From NCBI GenBank assembly GCA_032622095.1, contig CP136063.1:41142106-41206105 (forward strand): DNA of 64,000 nucleotides. The letters are read 5' to 3'. The stretch comes from Siphonodentalium dalli. Taxonomy: Eukaryota; Mollusca; Scaphopoda; Gadilida; Siphonodentaliidae. Below the pieces are notes generated by a model. That model saw only the letters and a list, made by a program, of their open reading frames with translations, ran no database searches and had not been told where the DNA came from. Shown here piece by piece: positions 31,989-43,425 of the stretch (the stretch's first letter is position 1; each line of letters opens with the position of its first letter). Both the position numbers and the translations under genes were made by a program.

Positions 31989-33947
31989 GTAAGGGGGTAA
32001 ATGAAATTTGTTTAAATAACAATGAGAATTCAGTCAGTTCAATTGGCAGGTTTAGTAACACTTTAGTAATGTTTTATGGATTTTCCATTCCAAATTATAA
32101 TTATGTTCATCATTCTTGTGTGTATCTTATTGGGTAGTAATAAATATAATATTTATTTGATAAATATCAGTTTAAAAATATATTTGGCAGATTATAATAA
32201 ACAATTGAACCAGGGGCTTTTGGGAGATTCTCACATAATCTTTGCGAGATCAACCATTAACCAAATTAGGCCAAACTTTTATTTTTATGCTTTACGGATT
32301 TTTTAAACCTTGTTTTGGTAGGGTCGGTCGGAAGGTGGTAATTGTGTCTTCATAATCTTCTGTCAGTCACTTTAAACAGAGAACAGTTTTCGGACGTATA
32401 TCACAAAATTCAAATCCAGTACTATTATTTGAAACATAGCTCAGATTATGGAATAATATTGAAAAAATCCAGAAATAAAGAGTTTGTTTTTGTTCAATAT
32501 TTTAATTATTAAATAAATGGACTCACCCATTCGGTTATAATGTATACATTGAAAAATCCATTATTCATCTGGATGGATGTCATGAAAAAATAAGTAGCCG
32601 GCAGATAATATATGTGCAGAAGGATTCCTATTTGTTGCTGGAAAATGTTCAGATAAAAGGTCTATGTTCGTTTGTTGAACTTATTATCTGAACATTTCCT
32701 AAGGAATCTACTTGTCTGGTCAATGAGTATTTAGTATAGAGAGGGTTAATAATATACACATGGGAATTATGAGATTAGTGGTAGTGATAAATAGTGAATG
32801 TGTAACTTGAGCAAACCCACACTGAGCATACTCAGTAGCTTGTCATTCCTGTCTAAGAAACCTTGTGGACTGTTATTGGTCTTCAGTCATAAAGATCACC
32901 ATAAATTCCCAGGAATACAAAATGTATTCTAAAGGCCATTTAAATTTTTAAAGAGATGTCAGGTATCTTGGTGGCAGAGGCATATAAACTCAAGCTGACT
33001 TCTCAGTTTTCATCGTGGATGTAGTTAAAAGTAATTAAAGCCAGATATATCTATGCATCTTTAATCACCAGTGAAATGTCGTTAGATAATTTGTTATTGA
33101 TAAGCAGAAGCAGCTAAGGTCAGCTGTGGAAATACAAAAAAATTATATTTGATTTTTATGTTTACCCATACCATGTATGGTAAACAGTGTCGTTGTCCGG
33201 ATTGACCACTCGTCGTTCGTCCGTCCGTCCGTCTGTCCGTCCGTAGACACTTCACGTGTAATGCGATAACTCAAACATTTTCTATCCAATCAGAAGCAAA
33301 TTTTGTATATGGGTATATCAGCCCAAAATACAGATCGAGTTCGAATTTGGGTTTAATCCGAGTTTTTGTTACAGAGTTATGGCCCTTTTTCGACTTAGAA
33401 TTCACACATTCTGCCATAACTCAAACATTTTTTATCTGATTTGAACCAAATTTGGTATGTGAGTTTCACAGCCCAAAATACAGATCTAGTTCGAATATGG
33501 GTTTGCTCCGATTTATTTTATGGAGTTATGACCATTTTTCAACAAAAAAAAAATCGATTTAAAAAAAATTATAATAATTAAAAAAATGTCATTGACATTG
33601 TCATTTGTTTTCATTTAGATATTGATGATTATGATACAAGTTGATAAAAAGATTTCCAATGTGTCCCTTTAATTTTTTAAAATAATTAAAAACAATTATA
33701 ACCATTATAACTCTGCCAAGGGTATCCCGAATCACCACACCAAATTTGATTAAATCGGTACAAAATCTTGTGTTATGTACTGGTAAATCTGTTTGGAGCA
33801 ACATTAAATCCAATTCACCAATTGCATTTGGACTACTTAGCTATTGATAAAGCTATATTATTTTCTGATGTCTCTTATGCCAATGTGCAAATAATCTGAT
33901 AAAGAAGGCTATGGTATCTAATTTAAAATAAGATTCAACAATAAAAA
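31989..33947. other. Probable intron with a CGTCC-type repeat
   Basis: AT-rich and without exons that I can support, apart from the repeat at 33170-33540. Confidence 0.4.
33170..33540 (+). repeat. (CGTC)n-led tandem repeat element
   Basis: A short palindrome near 33160-33186 (GTTTACC...GGTAAAC) and a (CGTC)n microsatellite at 33208-33242 are followed by two diverged ~155-bp units. Both units contain ACTCAAACATTTT, AGCCCAAAATACAGATC and GAGTTATG. The order hairpin, microsatellite, monomers is the same as in 14582-15341, but no terminal inverted repeats could be closed. Confidence 0.6.
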
Positions 33948-35274
33948 TCACATGATATTAACAGTAGACTTGGACATCTGTGCTGCAGAGTTATATCTTC
34001 AGATGGTCTGATATCATTATAATTGTTATTGGTTTAATAGAGGTCAGTGTTCAACATAAACAATTCCTGTGATTTTTTGACAGCTGTGCTATATAATTGA
34101 TATTAATGGGTCAGTGGTGAGGTTGCTTATCTGTATACTAGGACACATTATTATTGTAAACTTAAATTGGACTCTCTTAACCCAAGTATTCCATGTCCAG
34201 GTCACACCTACACATTTAACCCACAGACTTGCTGGCTGTGGTGGTTTAGCATTACAGATCCTGTACCAGTGCATTCTCTTATATAAATGCCAGTGACCCA
34301 TAAATTCCAATAATTTGTGTTATGTACATTTGTCTATAATAGTACATAACAGTATACTCTATAATTCAACACCAAAACTCTCATTTATCCGATCATATTA
34401 AATTTGTATCGCCAAGGGATGGGTTAACATCTGCCGATCGTGATCGGCCTCTCGTTATTTCCTTGTCAGGCCACAGAAAACATCATAAGCAAGCTCTAGA
34501 GAAAGACAAAAATATTGACTTTGGGGGCCTTGTGTTGACCAAAGATTTGCGTCATCTTATATATTGTAGATATCTGCGAAACATAATTTAGAGTTATCTA
34601 CTTTCAGATCCTTTCTATGACTGAACACTACAACCTTCCACTGGTTTGTGGCCCTCCAATGACAGGAAAGACGCTGTCATCAACATGTGCTGCTTTTGTT
34701 GTTGGCTGCAACAATCAACATCTATACCGTACTCAAGGTGAATGTTTTTTTTTTATTATGTCTATTGATTTTTTATCCAATCTGTGTAGATGTTATCTAT
34801 ACATTGTTTATGATTCAGTTTGATCTTAATCTGCTGTATTATGTTTATCACAGATTTGTAACTTTTTATTAATAATTCATAATTTTTTGGCAATTCTGGG
34901 TCATCAGTCAAATGTCATATCACTCAAACTTGTTAAAAATAAATAACATGGTACATGTTTTCACTAGTGTATCAGTTCTCATTCCATTGAAACCGACTTA
35001 TTTGTGCAGATACATGTAACAACAAAAAGTTCATTATCAAATATTCTTCAAATTCATTGATGAATAAAATTGAATCTTGCAGAGTAAAAACGAAATGATA
35101 AACCACTAATATTCCACCAGTATCAGATACCTAGATCCATTCTATTTTGGAACAATTATTATGTCATTTTGTGGAATGGTTGGATGTTTTCCAATTTTAA
35201 ATTAATCTCGACATTATTAGGGTGGCATTCATTGGTGTAATTCGTTGGCACAAATTGTTCTTTGTGCCATGAAG
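33948..35274 (+). repeat. 1,327-bp tandem duplication, unit 1
   Basis: Begins TCACATGATATTAACAGTAG and is repeated immediately at 35275 with only a few differences by eye (for example GATGTTATCT against GATGCTATCT, and CATTCC against CATGTC). The duplication is recent and includes a complete candidate exon. Confidence 0.95.
34608..34737 (+). CDS. P-loop exon, copy 1
   Basis: A 130-nt exon candidate sits between ATCTACTTTCAG (acceptor, ending 34607) and CAAG|GTGAAT (donor at 34738). In frame it reads ILSMTEHYNLPLVCGPPMTG, then KTLSSTCAAFVVGC. GPPMTGKT is a Walker A / P-loop (G-x4-G-K-T) preceded by a hydrophobic strand, as in nucleotide-binding domains. The exon is short and lacks Walker B, so the ATPase or kinase family cannot be named. 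The exon sequence is identical in the adjacent duplicate. With 31802-31988 it may belong to one plus-strand host gene; that link is inference. Confidence 0.55.
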
Positions 35275-36601
35275 TCACATGATATTAACAGTAGACTTGG
35301 ACATCTGTGCTGCAGAGTTATATCTTCAGATGGTCTGATATCATTATAATTGTTATTGGTTTAATAGAGGTCAGTGTTCAACATAAACAATTCCTGTGAT
35401 TTTTTGACAGCTGTGCTATATAATTGATATTAATGGGTCAGTGGTGAGGTTGCTTATCTGTATACTAGGACACATTATTATTGTAAACTTAAATTGGACT
35501 CTCTTAACCCAAGTATTCCATGTCCAGGTCACACCTACACATTTAACCCACAGACTTGCTGGCTGTGGTGGTTTAGCATTACAGATCCTGTACCAGTGCA
35601 TTCTCTTATATAAATGCCAGTGACCCATAAATTCCAATAATTTGTGTTATGTACATTTGTCTATAATAGTACATAACAGTATACTCTATAATTCAACACC
35701 AAAACTCTCATTTATCCGATCATATTAAATTTGTATCGCCAAGGGATGGGTTAACATCTGCCGATCGTGATCGGCCTCTCGTTATTTCCTTGTCAGGCCA
35801 CAGAAAACATCATAAGCAAGCTCTAGAGAAAGACAAAAATATTGACTTTGGGGGCCTTGTGTTGACCAAAGATTTGCGTCATCTTATATATTGTAGATAT
35901 CTGCGAAACATAATTTAGAGTTATCTACTTTCAGATCCTTTCTATGACTGAACACTACAACCTTCCACTGGTTTGTGGCCCTCCAATGACAGGAAAGACG
36001 CTGTCATCAACATGTGCTGCTTTTGTTGTTGGCTGCAACAATCAACATCTATACCGTACTCAAGGTGAATGTTTTTTTTTTATTATGTCTATTGATTTTT
36101 TATCCAATCTGTGTAGATGCTATCTATACATTGTTTATGATTCAGTTTGATCTTAATCTGCTGTATTATGTTTATCACAGATTTGTAACTTTTTATTAAT
36201 AATTCATAATTTTTTGGCAATTCTGGGTCATCAGTCAAATGTCATATCACTCAAACTTGTTAAAAATAAATAACATGGTACATGTTTTCACTAGTGTATC
36301 AGTTCTCATGTCATTGAAACCGACTTATTTGTGCAGATACATGTAACAACAAAAAGTTCATTATCAAATATTCTTCAAATTCATTGATGAATAAAATTGA
36401 ATCTTGCAGAGTAAAAACGAAATGATAAACCACTAATATTCCACCAGTATCAGATACCTAGATCCATTCTATTTTGGAACAATTATTATGTCATTTTGTG
36501 GAATGGTTGGATGTTTTCCAATTTTAAATTAATCTCGACATTATTAGGGTGGCATTCATTGGTGTAATTCGTTGGCACAAATTGTTCTTTGTGCCATGAA
36601 G
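35275..36601 (+). repeat. 1,327-bp tandem duplication, unit 2
   Basis: Second copy of 33948-35274. The right breakpoint is CCATGAAG|TCTTTCATC at 36601, matching CCATGAAG|TCACATG at the internal junction, so the copies are head to tail with no inserted bases. Confidence 0.95.
35935..36064 (+). CDS. P-loop exon, copy 2
   Basis: Same exon, splice sites and Walker A motif as 34608-34737, 1,327 bp downstream. Both splice sites are retained. The exon length (130 nt) is not a multiple of three, so including both copies in one transcript would shift the frame. They may be mutually exclusive alternatives, or the duplication may be a neutral or deleterious allele, or an assembly artefact. Confidence 0.5.
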
Positions 36602-36844
36602 TCTTTCATCAAGCTTTTGGGATAACTCTTCGTCTTTTTTCACAGATGCTCTCTCGCTAACCTCACAGATGCTCTCTTGCTAACCTCACCGATAACTTTG
36701 TGAGCAGAACCTTTCCTTTTGTTTGTGATGATCAACAGATCCTAAAGATGTGAGACAGAGATTTAGTTGTGATTATTCATATATATTTAGCTGTTTTTAT
36801 TTATATTCAAAGCTCTTAGATATACCTATTTAGTTTGGGCCAAT

Positions 36845-36975
36845 TTAAACGAGAGGCCGATCCTGATCGACAGATGTTTAATTCATCATTTGGCAATAGA
36901 AAATAGCTATGATCAGAATCATAGTCTAGAGTTTTGAATTAAAGAGTATACTGTTATGTACTAAAGGGGCATATA
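36845..36975 (-). repeat. Diverged inverted copy of a duplicated-intron segment
   Basis: Reading the minus strand gives AGTACATAACAGTATACTCT...ATTCAAAACTCT...ATCGGCCTCTCGTT, matching 34325-34460 (and 35652-35787) in inverse orientation with substitutions. It may be the other terminal region of an old element, or an independent insertion. Confidence 0.65.
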
Positions 36976-37158
36976 ATAACATATAATAATCCTAGGAACC
37001 CTAACCTGAGATAAATGATCAGAGTCTGTACCCTGGTGGTCAGTACAGCTCCCAAGAAAAATAGTTATATATATAATGTTTATGCTGCTACATGTCACTG
37101 TGGTACCAAAAACTCAACCACGGGTGACCGCTTGACCGCGGTATTACACCACGGTCAC
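36976..37158. other. Spacer and start of 21-bp repeat
   Basis: Contains the first units of a GGTCACGCGGTATTACACC-like array (from about 37120) that is split by the hAT-type element. Confidence 0.5.
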
Positions 37159-38206
37159 TAGAGCTGAAACGGTTAGATGGTTAACCGGTTAGCATCCGGT
37201 TAGCGACGTAACCGGTTAGAAAAAAATGAACCGGATGTAACCGCACCCCGTTGTCAGTTGAATGTGAACGTGAATAATCCTCAAAATATTAGGTTAAATG
37301 ATGCAAAACTAATACTAAATCCCGTGTCACCGATAGTAGAGTGCAATGCAAGCATTAATTGGTACACGCGGTAGTATCAGATACTTAGTAGCAATTCTCG
37401 AACTGCCTGGAAGTGTCGGCGACCTTCAATCAATTCCGACCCTTAGATTTTTTTTTCCGACAAAAGCACGTGTGCAGTGACTGCAACCCAAAACTTCTTC
37501 AATAATCTTCCCTTTTATCAAGGAAATTGATGCTCCATGTTACTCTGTAACTGGTTGTGCCTGTGGGACTAATTAACACTCAATTTGGCAGTAATTGCTA
37601 TATGTTAAGTGATTGCATACTAAAACCGAAACCGAAACGTAAATTATATAACCTCCCAACACTTGTGTCCGCCATCATGATACCGACGAATAGCTCGAAT
37701 ACTGAATAGGACTGCGAGTCTGACCTAACTGACCTTCCTTTTTGTTCTCTAGTTATTACTTTCTTGTCTTTATATATAATGCATTGGAGGATATACCAAT
37801 GATGATAATGATATATTACAGATCTTTAATATATAGTTTTGTTACTCGTTTTACCAATACCCATACTATTTTACTCGTTTTACAAATGCCCAAACATATG
37901 CTGATCACAGCAAATAAGCGATCTCTCCTGCCATTCACAAATTTCACTTGCTCATTCCCCATCACGAGAGCCAGCAAATTGAGCAAAAGAACAAGGAATG
38001 CGTGTTTTTGAATATCGTTAAATGCCGTGAATAAGGTCTTTATTTCAGCTACTACTTCTCACCTAGGTTTGTCCCTGGAGCATGGCATAATGTTGACATA
38101 ATTAGTGTGAGAGAAGTCCGCTAGATATTTAGCGGTTAACCGGTTGAAATCCGGTTAACCCCGATGGTTAACCGGTTAGAAGAATGGGTCAACCGTTTCA
38201 GCTCTA
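37159..38206. mobile_element. hAT-type non-autonomous transposon
   Basis: The 16-bp terminal inverted repeats TAGAGCTGAAACGGTT are perfect. They are flanked by 8-bp target duplications ACGGTCAC (37151-37158) and AAGGTCAC (38207-38214), with one mismatch. TIRs beginning YAGRG with 8-bp duplications define hAT elements. AACCGGTTA-type motifs are repeated at both ends (for example near 37183, 37210, 38132 and 38169), the sort of subterminal sites that hAT transposases bind. The 1,048-bp interior shows no transposase. Confidence 0.9.
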
Positions 38207-38315
38207 AAGGTCACGTGGTATTACACCGGGGTCATGCGGTATTACACCGAGGTCACGCGGTATTACACCGCCTGACCTCGATATTACACAGCGGTCATAC
38301 CGCATGTCAACCTCG
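38207..38315 (+). repeat. 21-bp GGTCACGCGGTATTACACC array
   Basis: About five units of GGTCACGCGGTATTACACCGA continue the array interrupted at 37158 by the hAT-type insertion. Confidence 0.8.
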
Positions 38316-38469
38316 TTAACGAGGGTCAAATAATTAGAGCATAGCTGTATACTATTGTCAAAGAGTATATGTTGAAATATTTGTGAATATAATTGAAATA
38401 TTTTTTACAGTCTTGGTAAGCTGACAGCGGTTGTATCTTTAGCTCTGGAACAATAGCAGTATTGGATTA

Positions 38470-38602
38470 GTCCAAGAGAGAGAACTCTATTTTGTTAGAC
38501 TGGGTTTGTTATCAGATGGTACCTGCATACTGATGGTCCAAGAGAGAGAACTCTATCTTGTTAGACTGGCTTGATCAGATGGTACAATTATACTGATAGT
38601 CC
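38470..38602 (+). repeat. Two ~65-bp tandem units
   Basis: AGTCCAAGAGAGAGAACTCT and GGTCCAAGAGAGAGAACTCT start the two copies, each followed by TTGTTAGACTGG and a TCAGATGGTAC segment. Confidence 0.8.
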
Positions 38603-38699
38603 AGGTAAAATATAATAGCATGCATGGTGAATATTTCAGATAATTTGGGGTTTAAATGCAATCGTCAGATTATACTTGATGATTGTGCTTGAAACTGAC

Positions 38700-38775
38700 C
38701 TCAATACTCGAATCTGACTACTCCGTGTCCATGTACATTCATCAGACTACTCCGGGTCCATGTACATTCATCAGA
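38700..38775 (+). repeat. Two ~34-bp units
   Basis: ATCAGACTACTCCGGGTCCA and a near-identical neighbour repeat head to tail, each followed by TGTACATTC. Confidence 0.6.
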
Positions 38776-38989
38776 CTATATATGGTGCTTGTGCTGCAAG
38801 AGGACCATAGGAACATAGATGGATGTAAAGAATATCGGTCGATGCACGCTTATCTGACTATATATGATAAGCATGCTGCAAGTCGACCTTATCACAGATA
38901 TGGAGTCATCCTGGAGTGAAGCAAACATGAATTACTAATGCAATGCGCACTGTATTTAATTGTTGAAATTAATATTATGATCATCTGAG

Positions 38990-40070
38990 GTGTGGTCTCA
39001 GTATGAGTGTCCATGTTTGATGTGTGTTCTTAGTATTAGTTATATGGGTTACCGTGTCTGAGGCGACGGCTCAGTATGAGTTATATGGGTGTCCTCATCT
39101 GAGGCGACGTCTCAGTATGAGTTATATGGGTGTCCTCATCTGAGGCGAGGTCTCAGAATGAGTTATATGGGGGACCATGTCTGAGGCGAGGTCTCAGTAT
39201 GAGTTATATGGGTGTCCACGTCTTGAGGCGAGGTCTCAGTATGAGTTATATGGGTGTCCACGTCTTGAGGCGACGTCTCAGTATGAGTTATATGGGTGTC
39301 CACATCTGAGGCGAGGTCTCAGAATGAGTTATATGGGGGACCATGTCTGAGGCGAGGTCTCAGTATGAGTTATATGGGTGTCCACGTCTTGAGGCGAGGT
39401 CTCAGTATGAGTTATATGGGTGTCCACGTCTTGAGGCGACGTCTCAGTATGAGTTATATGGGTGTCCACATCTGAGGCGAGGTCTCAGTATGAGTTATAT
39501 GGGTGTCCACATCTGAGGCGAGGTCTCAGTATGAGTTATACAGCCCTTTTAATTCAGATTGTTTGGCTTCGGCAATCTGCTACGGCAACCCTTTATCGTG
39601 GCCCAGTTTGCTTCAGCAAATGGCTTCGGCATTGCTGATTGCCGTAGCCAATTATGAGGGCTGGTTATATGGATTACAGTGTCTGAGGCGACGTCTCAGT
39701 ATGAGTTATATGGGTGTCCACATCTGAGGCGAGGTCTCAGAATGAGTTATATGGGTTACCACGTCTGAGGCGACGTCTCAGTATGAGTTATATGGATTAC
39801 AGTGTATGAGGCGATGTCTCAGAATGAGTTATATGGGGGACCACGTCTTGAGGTGAGGTCTCAGTATGAGTTATATGGATTACAGTGTCTGAGGCGATGT
39901 TCAGTATGAGTTATATGGGTGACCACGTCTTGAGGTGAGGTCTCAGTATGTGTTGTATAGGTGGTCGAATCTGAGGCGAAGTCTCAGTATTAGTCATATG
40001 GGTGACCATGTCTTGAGCTGAGGTCTCAATATGAGTTGTATGGGTTTCCGCATCTGATTCAAAGTCTCGG
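38990..40070 (+). repeat. 42-bp minisatellite
   Basis: About 25 units of the form GTCTCAGTATGAGTTATATG plus GGTGTCCACGTCTGAGGCGA. Higher-order structure is visible: a three-unit pattern with GGGGACCATG recurs. The array is interrupted once by a 123-bp insertion (39541-39663). Edge units near 40000 are more diverged. Confidence 0.9.
39541..39663. mobile_element. 123-bp TIR insertion in the minisatellite
   Basis: The insert begins CAGCCCTTTTAATT and ends AATTATGAGGGCTG (12 of 14 paired). It is flanked by GTTATA on both sides (39535-39540 and 39664-39669), a duplication of minisatellite sequence. The interior contains further inverted TTGGCTTCGGCAAT-like motifs. It is too short to code for anything. 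Confidence 0.75.
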
Positions 40071-40302
40071 TATGAATTTTATTACATGCTTGTTACCAGA
40101 AGTACAGTGTTATTGCTGTTCCATATTTACAAATACGTTCCATGCGCTTCTCGTTGATGTAAAATGATGTTTGCCTCAAACATGAACTATAAAATAAAAG
40201 CATCATCACCATGACAAAACGTGCCTTCTATGTGCCTAAATAAACCTTCTAAGCTTGTATATTTAATACACGGATTCTAAGACGCGAAGTGTGTAATAAA
40301 CT
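40071..40302. other. Spacer
   Basis: Unique-looking AT-rich sequence; nothing recognised. Confidence 0.35.
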
Positions 40303-40395
40303 CGTGCTGTCGCGGAAGAATAGGACTTGAGCCGCTTACTCGAGGCGCAAGCGGCTCTCCTTCTATCCTTCTGCTACAACACTCATGCCGTATCG
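40303..40395. repeat. Imperfect palindrome with GAGCCGCTT centre
   Basis: GAGCCGCTT at 40329 and AAGCGGCTC at 40349 form a perfect inner stem around ACTCGAGGCGC. Flanking sequences pair imperfectly for another ~28 bp on each side. Confidence 0.65.
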
Positions 40396-40624
40396 TCAAA
40401 CCCACTTACACATCGTGTCGTTCTGTGTATATATGGGTCAGTGTCAGGGGCACGAAACTATCATGAGTAAGCAGTCAGTTTTTTTCTCCAGTTTCTGACC
40501 CTCAAGTTCCTAATTTACAGAAAGTCTTGTTCTGTGAACAAAAGTCAGGACTTCCCCTTTGTTTATGAATTATTTCTGAACATGAAATACATAGAAAGCC
40601 TCATTTCTAAACAAAAGATAAAAT

Positions 40625-41690
40625 TTCCTACGTATTATTATATGATAAAACTCACTACGTATTATATGATAAAACTCTACGTATGATATGATAAAACACT
40701 ACTTATTATATGAAAGATAAAACTCCCTACGTATTTGAAAGATAAAACTCCCAACGTATTTGATGAAAGATAAAGCTCCCTACGTTTTATATGAAAAATA
40801 ATACTCCCTACCTATTATATGATAAAACTCAATACGTATTATAAATTTATTACACAATGTTGTGTACAGTATGTGTTTTTCTTGTACGAGTCCAGGTTGT
40901 GGTGAAAAGTCCTATTGGATGAGACACGCAGTGTCGAGTCCAATATGACTTTTCATCGCAACCTGAACGAGTACAAGAAAAACTCATACTGTACACAACA
41001 TTGTATTATGACATTTTTATTATTCATCTGTATGTTTATCCAAATTTAAGGAATAAAACTTTTGTGGTAATTTTTGGTATTTGTCGGCACTTAATTCTCT
41101 ATAAAAGCCTGTATTTTGATAATCAGAAAGCATGATTTGGAAAAGTAAACATGGAAGTGAGAAAAAAAAAATCCATCAATGTTGCGCGCATCACAATTTC
41201 ACCGATAGTTTTGCAATAGAGTTAATTCGTGACGTCACTGAGTCCCAATAAAAAGTGATATTGTGCAGTTGAGAGTCTAATATGACTTTCGGGAGTCCAA
41301 TATGATTATCACGTGGCGGCTTTTGTCCAATCGGAAATGGTGTTAAGGGATGGATAATAATATATGATAAAACTCTACTTATTATATGAAAGATAAAACT
41401 CCCTACGTATTTGAAAGAAATAACTCCCAACCTATTTGATGAAAGAGAAAGCTCCCTACGTATTATATGATAAAAGTCTCTACGTATTTTATGAATGACA
41501 AACTCCCTACGTAGTATATGATAAAAGTCTAACTCCCTACGTAGTATATGATAAAAGTCTCTACGTATTTTATGAATGACAAACTCCCTACGTAGTATAT
41601 GAATGACAAACTCCCTACGTAGTATATGAAAGATAAAACTACCTGCATATTTTGATAAAACTCTACGTATTATGACAATTTTCAAGTCAT
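40625..41690 (+). repeat. GATAAAACTCCCTACGTATT minisatellite, split
   Basis: Units of about 25-38 bp occupy 40625-40850 and resume at 41355-41690. The ~500-bp intervening block (40851-41354) starts with the palindrome at 40855-41003 and has no units, so it looks like an insertion into a pre-existing array. A minus-strand frame through the right half encodes short peptide repeats (IRREF/IRRDF) only because of the array. Confidence 0.8.
40855..41003. repeat. ~70-bp-arm palindrome
   Basis: CAATGTTGTGTACAGTATG at 40855 pairs with CATACTGTACACAACATTG ending at 41003, and pairing continues inward to the centre GACACGCAGTGTC with scattered mismatches. AGTCCAATATGACTTTTC from the right arm recurs in degenerate form at 41275-41305. 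Confidence 0.85.
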
Positions 41691-41759
41691 CTCATTCCAT
41701 TCACATAAAATAGTAATAAGAAATACATTTACCTGTCGGATTACACCTACATTTCACAC

Positions 41760-42286
41760 TTAAAGGTGGATTATCTCTTTGTAAACATGTATTATATATT
41801 TACCGGGGTATAAATTATTAGATCTGAATCGAAGACTCCTGTCCGGAAATGGTTCCATCGATTAATATTAATTTTATTTTGAATATTTTCTGGTCAATAA
41901 AGGTGTGGTTGATTAGCTAATGAACAATAGTGGTTACTGTTAACAGAGAACAGAAATTTTATTGCGAATTTTGTCACAAATAAACATTAATTATACTCAT
42001 TATCGCTTATAACTACGGACTAAAACAATACAATCAATCAATCTGGGACATTTGACGTTGGGTACATAGCCATAGGAACAGCTTAATGCTCTATATCGCT
42101 ATATGGTATCACCCGAATGGTCTGTTCTAAAAATAGACAAATAAAGGGTCCCAATAAAATATTCGAAATAAAATCGAAACTAATTGATGGAAACCTTTCC
42201 GGACAGGGGTCTTCAATTCATATTTATTATTTCATACCCACACAACTATTTCAAATTTGTTATTTAAAGAGATGATCCATCTTTAA
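41760..42286. mobile_element. TTAA-flanked MITE, copy 2
   Basis: Inverted relative to 19890-20417. A 519-bp core begins AGGTGGATTATCTCTTT and ends AAAGAGATGATCCATCT, with TTAA at 41760-41763 and 42283-42286. The shared interior includes the GTCCGGAAA and TTAACAGAGAACAG blocks. Confidence 0.85.
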
Positions 42287-42535
42287 GATGAATGTACCCA
42301 CCAAAATCAGTCTGAAGTGTCAAAATGATCATAGTTTTCTTATAAGAACCATTCATACGTCATATTTCCTTCAAATGTTATCAAAATTTGAAGAGCCTAT
42401 ATCGGGCTATATGGCATGTAAAATGGCTAAGATTATTGTGAAAATCACATTAAAATATTTTCAGGAATATTAAAAGATTTATAGGAATATTTGTCAACCG
42501 TCAATATGAATATCGACAGCAACCAATATCTTATT

Positions 42536-42640
42536 CAAAAGTAAACCCTATCATGTTATATACAATCAGAAAGTAAACCCTATCATGTTATACACCATCG
42601 GAAAGTAAACTGTCATGTTATATATCATCGGAAAGAGTAA
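42536..42640 (+). repeat. ~28-bp GAAAGTAAACCCTATCATG array
   Basis: Three to four units of GTAAACCCTATCATGTTATA, each followed by a short variable spacer such as CATCGGAAA. Confidence 0.75.
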
Positions 42641-42889
42641 TCTAGCTCTATCCAATGCTATAATCAAACTCCAATTTGATACTGTTATCCAATATAAGGA
42701 TTGGTGATTCCAGACATAAAAATCAGAGCAGAGGGTCGAATTTCCAACACTGAACTTCGAATGGTGTGTATTGATGTGTTACTACTTTCCAAATATCACA
42801 TTCTAATGACCATTCAGAGCAATATCGATGGTAATTGGAGGAATACAGGAGAAGTCGGCCTCAAATCATTAATAAATCACATATATCAC

Positions 42890-43270
42890 ATTGCGTACAA
42901 TATAGATTAATAAATCGCATATCTCATCATATGACCATTTAGGGCAACATAGATTGAGATTGGAGGAATACAGGAGAAGTCGGCCTCAAATCATTAATAA
43001 ATCACATTCTAATGACCATTCCGGACAATATAGATTAATAAATCACATATGTCATGTGACCATTCCAGACAATATAGATTAATAAATCACATATGTCATC
43101 ATGTGACCATTCCGGACAATATAGATTAATAAATCACATATGTCATCATGTGACCATTCCAGACAATATAGATTAATAAATCACATATGCCATCATGTGA
43201 CCATTCCGGACAATATAGATTAATAAATCACATATGTCACCATGTGACCATTCCAGACAATATAGATTTG
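42890..43270 (+). repeat. ~45-bp minisatellite
   Basis: About eight units of CATGTGACCATTCCGGACAA followed by TATAGATTAATAAATCACAT. Some are longer and contain a GGAGGAATACAGGAGAAGTC segment shared with 42835-42870. Confidence 0.85.
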
Positions 43271-43339
43271 TGGTGATTGGAGGATTTTCCTTGGAAGTCA
43301 GTGTCTCTCACATCCCATCTTGTTGTGTAAATAATCAAC

Positions 43340-43425
43340 TCTGTTCCCATTACTCTGTTCCCATTACTCTGTTCCCATTACTCTGTGGCATTCCCATTAC
43401 TCTGTTCCCATTACTCTGTGGCGTT
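43340..43425 (+). repeat. ~14-bp CTCTGTTCCCATTA array
   Basis: Five to six units of CTCTGTTCCCATTA or CTCTGTGGCATTCCCATTA in a row. Confidence 0.8.

Noticed and set aside
33320-33360. GAGTTCGAATTTGGG as a tRNA B-box
   Set aside because: It recurs in a tandem unit without an A-box or cloverleaf potential, so no tRNA gene is called.
35944-36150. Reading through the donor to extend the P-loop exon by 25 codons
   Set aside because: The extension is a T-rich intron-like stretch after a good GTGAAT donor, so the exon is ended at the splice site.
38990-40070. Possible CRISPR-like array of ~42-bp units
   Set aside because: Units are head-to-tail with no unique spacers, in an animal genome, so it is a minisatellite.
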